Of a stretch of 64,000 bases of DNA, positions 62,035-64,000 are shown piece after piece. Source of the DNA: Paragonimus westermani. Lineage: Eukaryota > Platyhelminthes > Trematoda > Plagiorchiida > Troglotrematidae. Location of the stretch: assembly GCA_008508345.1 (NCBI GenBank), contig QNGE01000122.1, forward strand, positions 91,935 through 155,934, in the 5' to 3' direction. The position numbers and the translations under genes were made by a program. The notes beneath the pieces were generated by a model that saw only the letters and a program-made list of their open reading frames with translations, was not told where the DNA came from and ran no database searches. Each line of letters begins with the position of its first letter. Position 1 is the first letter of the stretch.

Positions 62035-62320
62035 TGTATAACAGAATTATCTCTGTCTTTGAGATATTTCACTAACCTTTTTGCAGAGGACCAATTTTGC
62101 CAAGTTGATCTCCGCAGTCTCTGCAGTTTGGCGCGAGAATTGTTGAATTACTTTCCACTAGACCGGCGTTTGAGTGACATTCTAAGAAGCAGAGATTACA
62201 TTACCAAGTTTTGCCATTACATCGCACACAAAGAAAAATCGCTTGATTTTCTGAGGTCGGCAATTAACCATGAAACATAGGGAAAACTATATTTCGCGCA
62301 ACAACCCAGTGACCGTACAG
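62035..62320 (+). CDS. Helical exon with textbook splice sites and one in-frame TAG
   Basis: The acceptor (GTCACATCTGCTTTTTTGCAG) and donor (CCGTACAG|GTAAGT) are both near consensus. From phase 0 at 62035, 81 codons are open (CITELSLSLRYFTNLFAEDQ.., ..LCSLARELLNYFPLDRRLSD.., ..FCHYIAHKEKSLDFLR..) to TAG at 62278-62280. After it, the same frame continues GKLYFAQQPSDRT to the donor. The other two frames stop at once. The peptide is leucine-rich and alpha-helical, like an armadillo or HEAT-type repeat segment, but no family can be assigned. Either the TAG is the true end and the donor is unused, or the exon carries a disabling or erroneous stop. Confidence 0.55.
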
Positions 62321-64000
62321 GTAAGTAATCGGTAATCATTACAACGCAGCATTGGAGATAAAGCACAGCTGCAACAAATAGATGGCACATCGCCAAAATT
62401 AATGCTGAGTAACAAAACTACTCCGTAAACAGACCTTAGCCTACTGTAAATAAGAATGAAGAAGTGTTACTTTATGAAATCGTAAAAAACTTGCATAAAT
62501 TGTGGATGCGGGTGATTGAGATACCAACTCTATTCCCGGGAAAAAATTGTTTTAAGAATTTGTCTGTCAAGTCGGAGAGTTGCGGTCCTTATGGATCTGA
62601 GTAAGGTAAGTGGAGGCAACGTTTCTGAATTTCAGTTGTCTTAAACTTGGAGCACGCAGCTCAATGTTTGGTTTCATGGCAGAAAGTTGACTAGTGGCTA
62701 CAAGCGTATACATTTGGTATTAAATAAACAAATGGATGACCGCGATTTTCAGAAAAACAAATAAGGTCTATTAAGAAGAAAATCATAATTACTACTGCAT
62801 TGGCATGTGCGAACGTGATGCAAGGCCGGAGTGTAAAGTGGGTCACACCTACCTACAGATTATCTTGACTGCTGCACTATACATTCGATAATTACTCTTT
62901 TCTGAGACAAAACAATAGGCGCTTTTGATAAAGCACCCACTGTGAGTGTTGTGAGTGTGTGCAAATTAGCTGAGATATGCATTTCTCGTAAATATCCAGA
63001 TACGGAGCGTTTGATGCACTCCAAACGCTTTACAGCAAAACCACTCAATTTGATGACATTGGAAAGGTAGCCAAAGTTGTTAGCTGATAGTACATACGTT
63101 GAAATGTGTAATCCAGTGCGTGGATCATCGTTTTAAAGCAGATCGATATTCACACCGATAGCAGTGAATTTTACCTGTTGTTTTCACTTCCGAGCTAACT
63201 TCTAACACTGCCATATGCAATTCTAACAGTCACTCAAATATTACCAACAATAATAATGTCCCACTATCTGCGTGAAACAGTTCTGGATAAAAGACTGGTG
63301 TCAAATCATACGAACAAGCTGACTTAGAAACGTCTACTTATTACGTATTACGTCCAACAAAATGAATGGCAGTCTTATTTCTTCAGTGTAAATTGGCTAG
63401 CTGCGTTTGTTTAGGTTATAACAAGTTTTCAATCTATGGTAAGAAGGTAATTCAGAACGACGTGGTTTTCTTCATATGAACTACTTTTAAAACGGACTGA
63501 TTGTGAATAACCAAGGATGTCCACGACGACACGATGAATATGAAACAAACTGTGTAGCAACGAATCTCCTTTGGGAATCATAATTCCTGATGAAAGTTAC
63601 TGTTAATTTTATTACACTCACTAAATAGTTTTTCACAACACTTGAAGGTCCGATGCTCGCTATGTTTATAACATTGTACATAACATCAAAACACCAACGG
63701 CAAAATTTTGTTTGTGAAAGAAAACGCACTCCATTGCCAGAAATTGGGATTAGTAACTCCGTGATTGCAAAATAGTGATGCATTTAGACAAATACGGACA
63801 ATTTGACCCATTGAAGACACATGTCCAGTGAGTCACACTAGATGATTCTCTTCCCCGAGGGAAGTAAACACTAGCATCACGAAACAAAAACTGCTCTTGG
63901 GTGGTTTAGGAGAAATAGATGTTTGGCCTTCAGTACAACGATGTTGTTGCCGCCTTGGGAAAGAAAGTCCAAAGAAAGCTTTCACTCGAAGGCGGTCGAT
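62321..64000. other. No confident gene
   Basis: A second strong donor (GAGTAAG|GTAAGT) lies at about 62606 on +, but no frame joins it to the exon ending at 62320. The minus frames at 62860-63048 (..KRSVSGYLREMHISANLHTL..) and 63487-63783 are protein-like without clear borders. Confidence 0.3.

Noticed and set aside
3687..62320. Stop-codon reassignment to explain in-frame TAA, TAG and TGA
   Set aside because: All three stops occur, once each, in different candidate exons. The well-supported exons (Hv1, 15.2-15.7 kb) contain none and close normally. Damage, error or unseen introns are simpler.

Overview
This is a gene-poor, AT-rich eukaryotic window. It has short exons with GT-AG borders, kilobase introns, AATAAA signals and several decayed Penelope-like retroelements (PLEs). 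There are no operons, ribosome-binding sites or bacterial genes. The PLE density and style, together with the intron-exon texture, suggest an invertebrate animal. A parasitic flatworm (trematode) is my best guess, but the sequence does not prove it.

The one gene I can name is a voltage-gated proton channel (Hv1/HVCN1-like) on the minus strand, spread over about 24 kb. The S2 helix is in 54826-55205, S3-S4 in 41108-41231 and the start of the C-terminal coiled coil in 38022-38137. All three exons have good splice borders and matching codon phases (0, then 1+2). A phase-matched upstream exon (55451-55539) and a phase-matched last exon with a stop and AATAAA (30867-31079) probably belong to it. 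The predicted channel is unusual. The first S4 arginine is leucine, the conserved S2 glutamate is cysteine, and no hydrophobic S1 was found near S2.

Layout on the + coordinates: 0-5.4 kb holds a PLE tail, a Ser/Arg-rich minus exon and a PLE GIY-YIG endonuclease fragment. At 11.0-11.25 kb is a near-perfect palindrome. At 12.8-17.3 kb there is a frameshifted + ORF and minus-strand exons of one or more unrecognised genes, one of them a last exon with a poly(A) signal. At 21-28 kb there are scattered + strand exon candidates and a PLE reverse-transcriptase remnant. The region 30.9-55.5 kb is the Hv1-like gene. Its introns hold three more palindromic repeats, an opposite-strand exon, two convergent broken ORFs and a PLE reverse transcriptase at 51.5-52.7 kb. 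The region 55.5-64 kb holds a few + strand exon candidates.

The main repeat finding is a family of five inverted (head-to-head) repeats at about 11.1, 26.9, 35.0, 40.4 and 46.8 kb. The best arms carry CTGAGGA, a short hairpin and GAAAC, which is the two-box core of a hammerhead ribozyme. The two PLE tails (near 208-243 and 52870-52909) carry a second hammerhead-like arrangement with one compensatory base-pair change. Most other coding calls are single exons judged by splice sites and open frame. They are unnamed and moderate or low in confidence.
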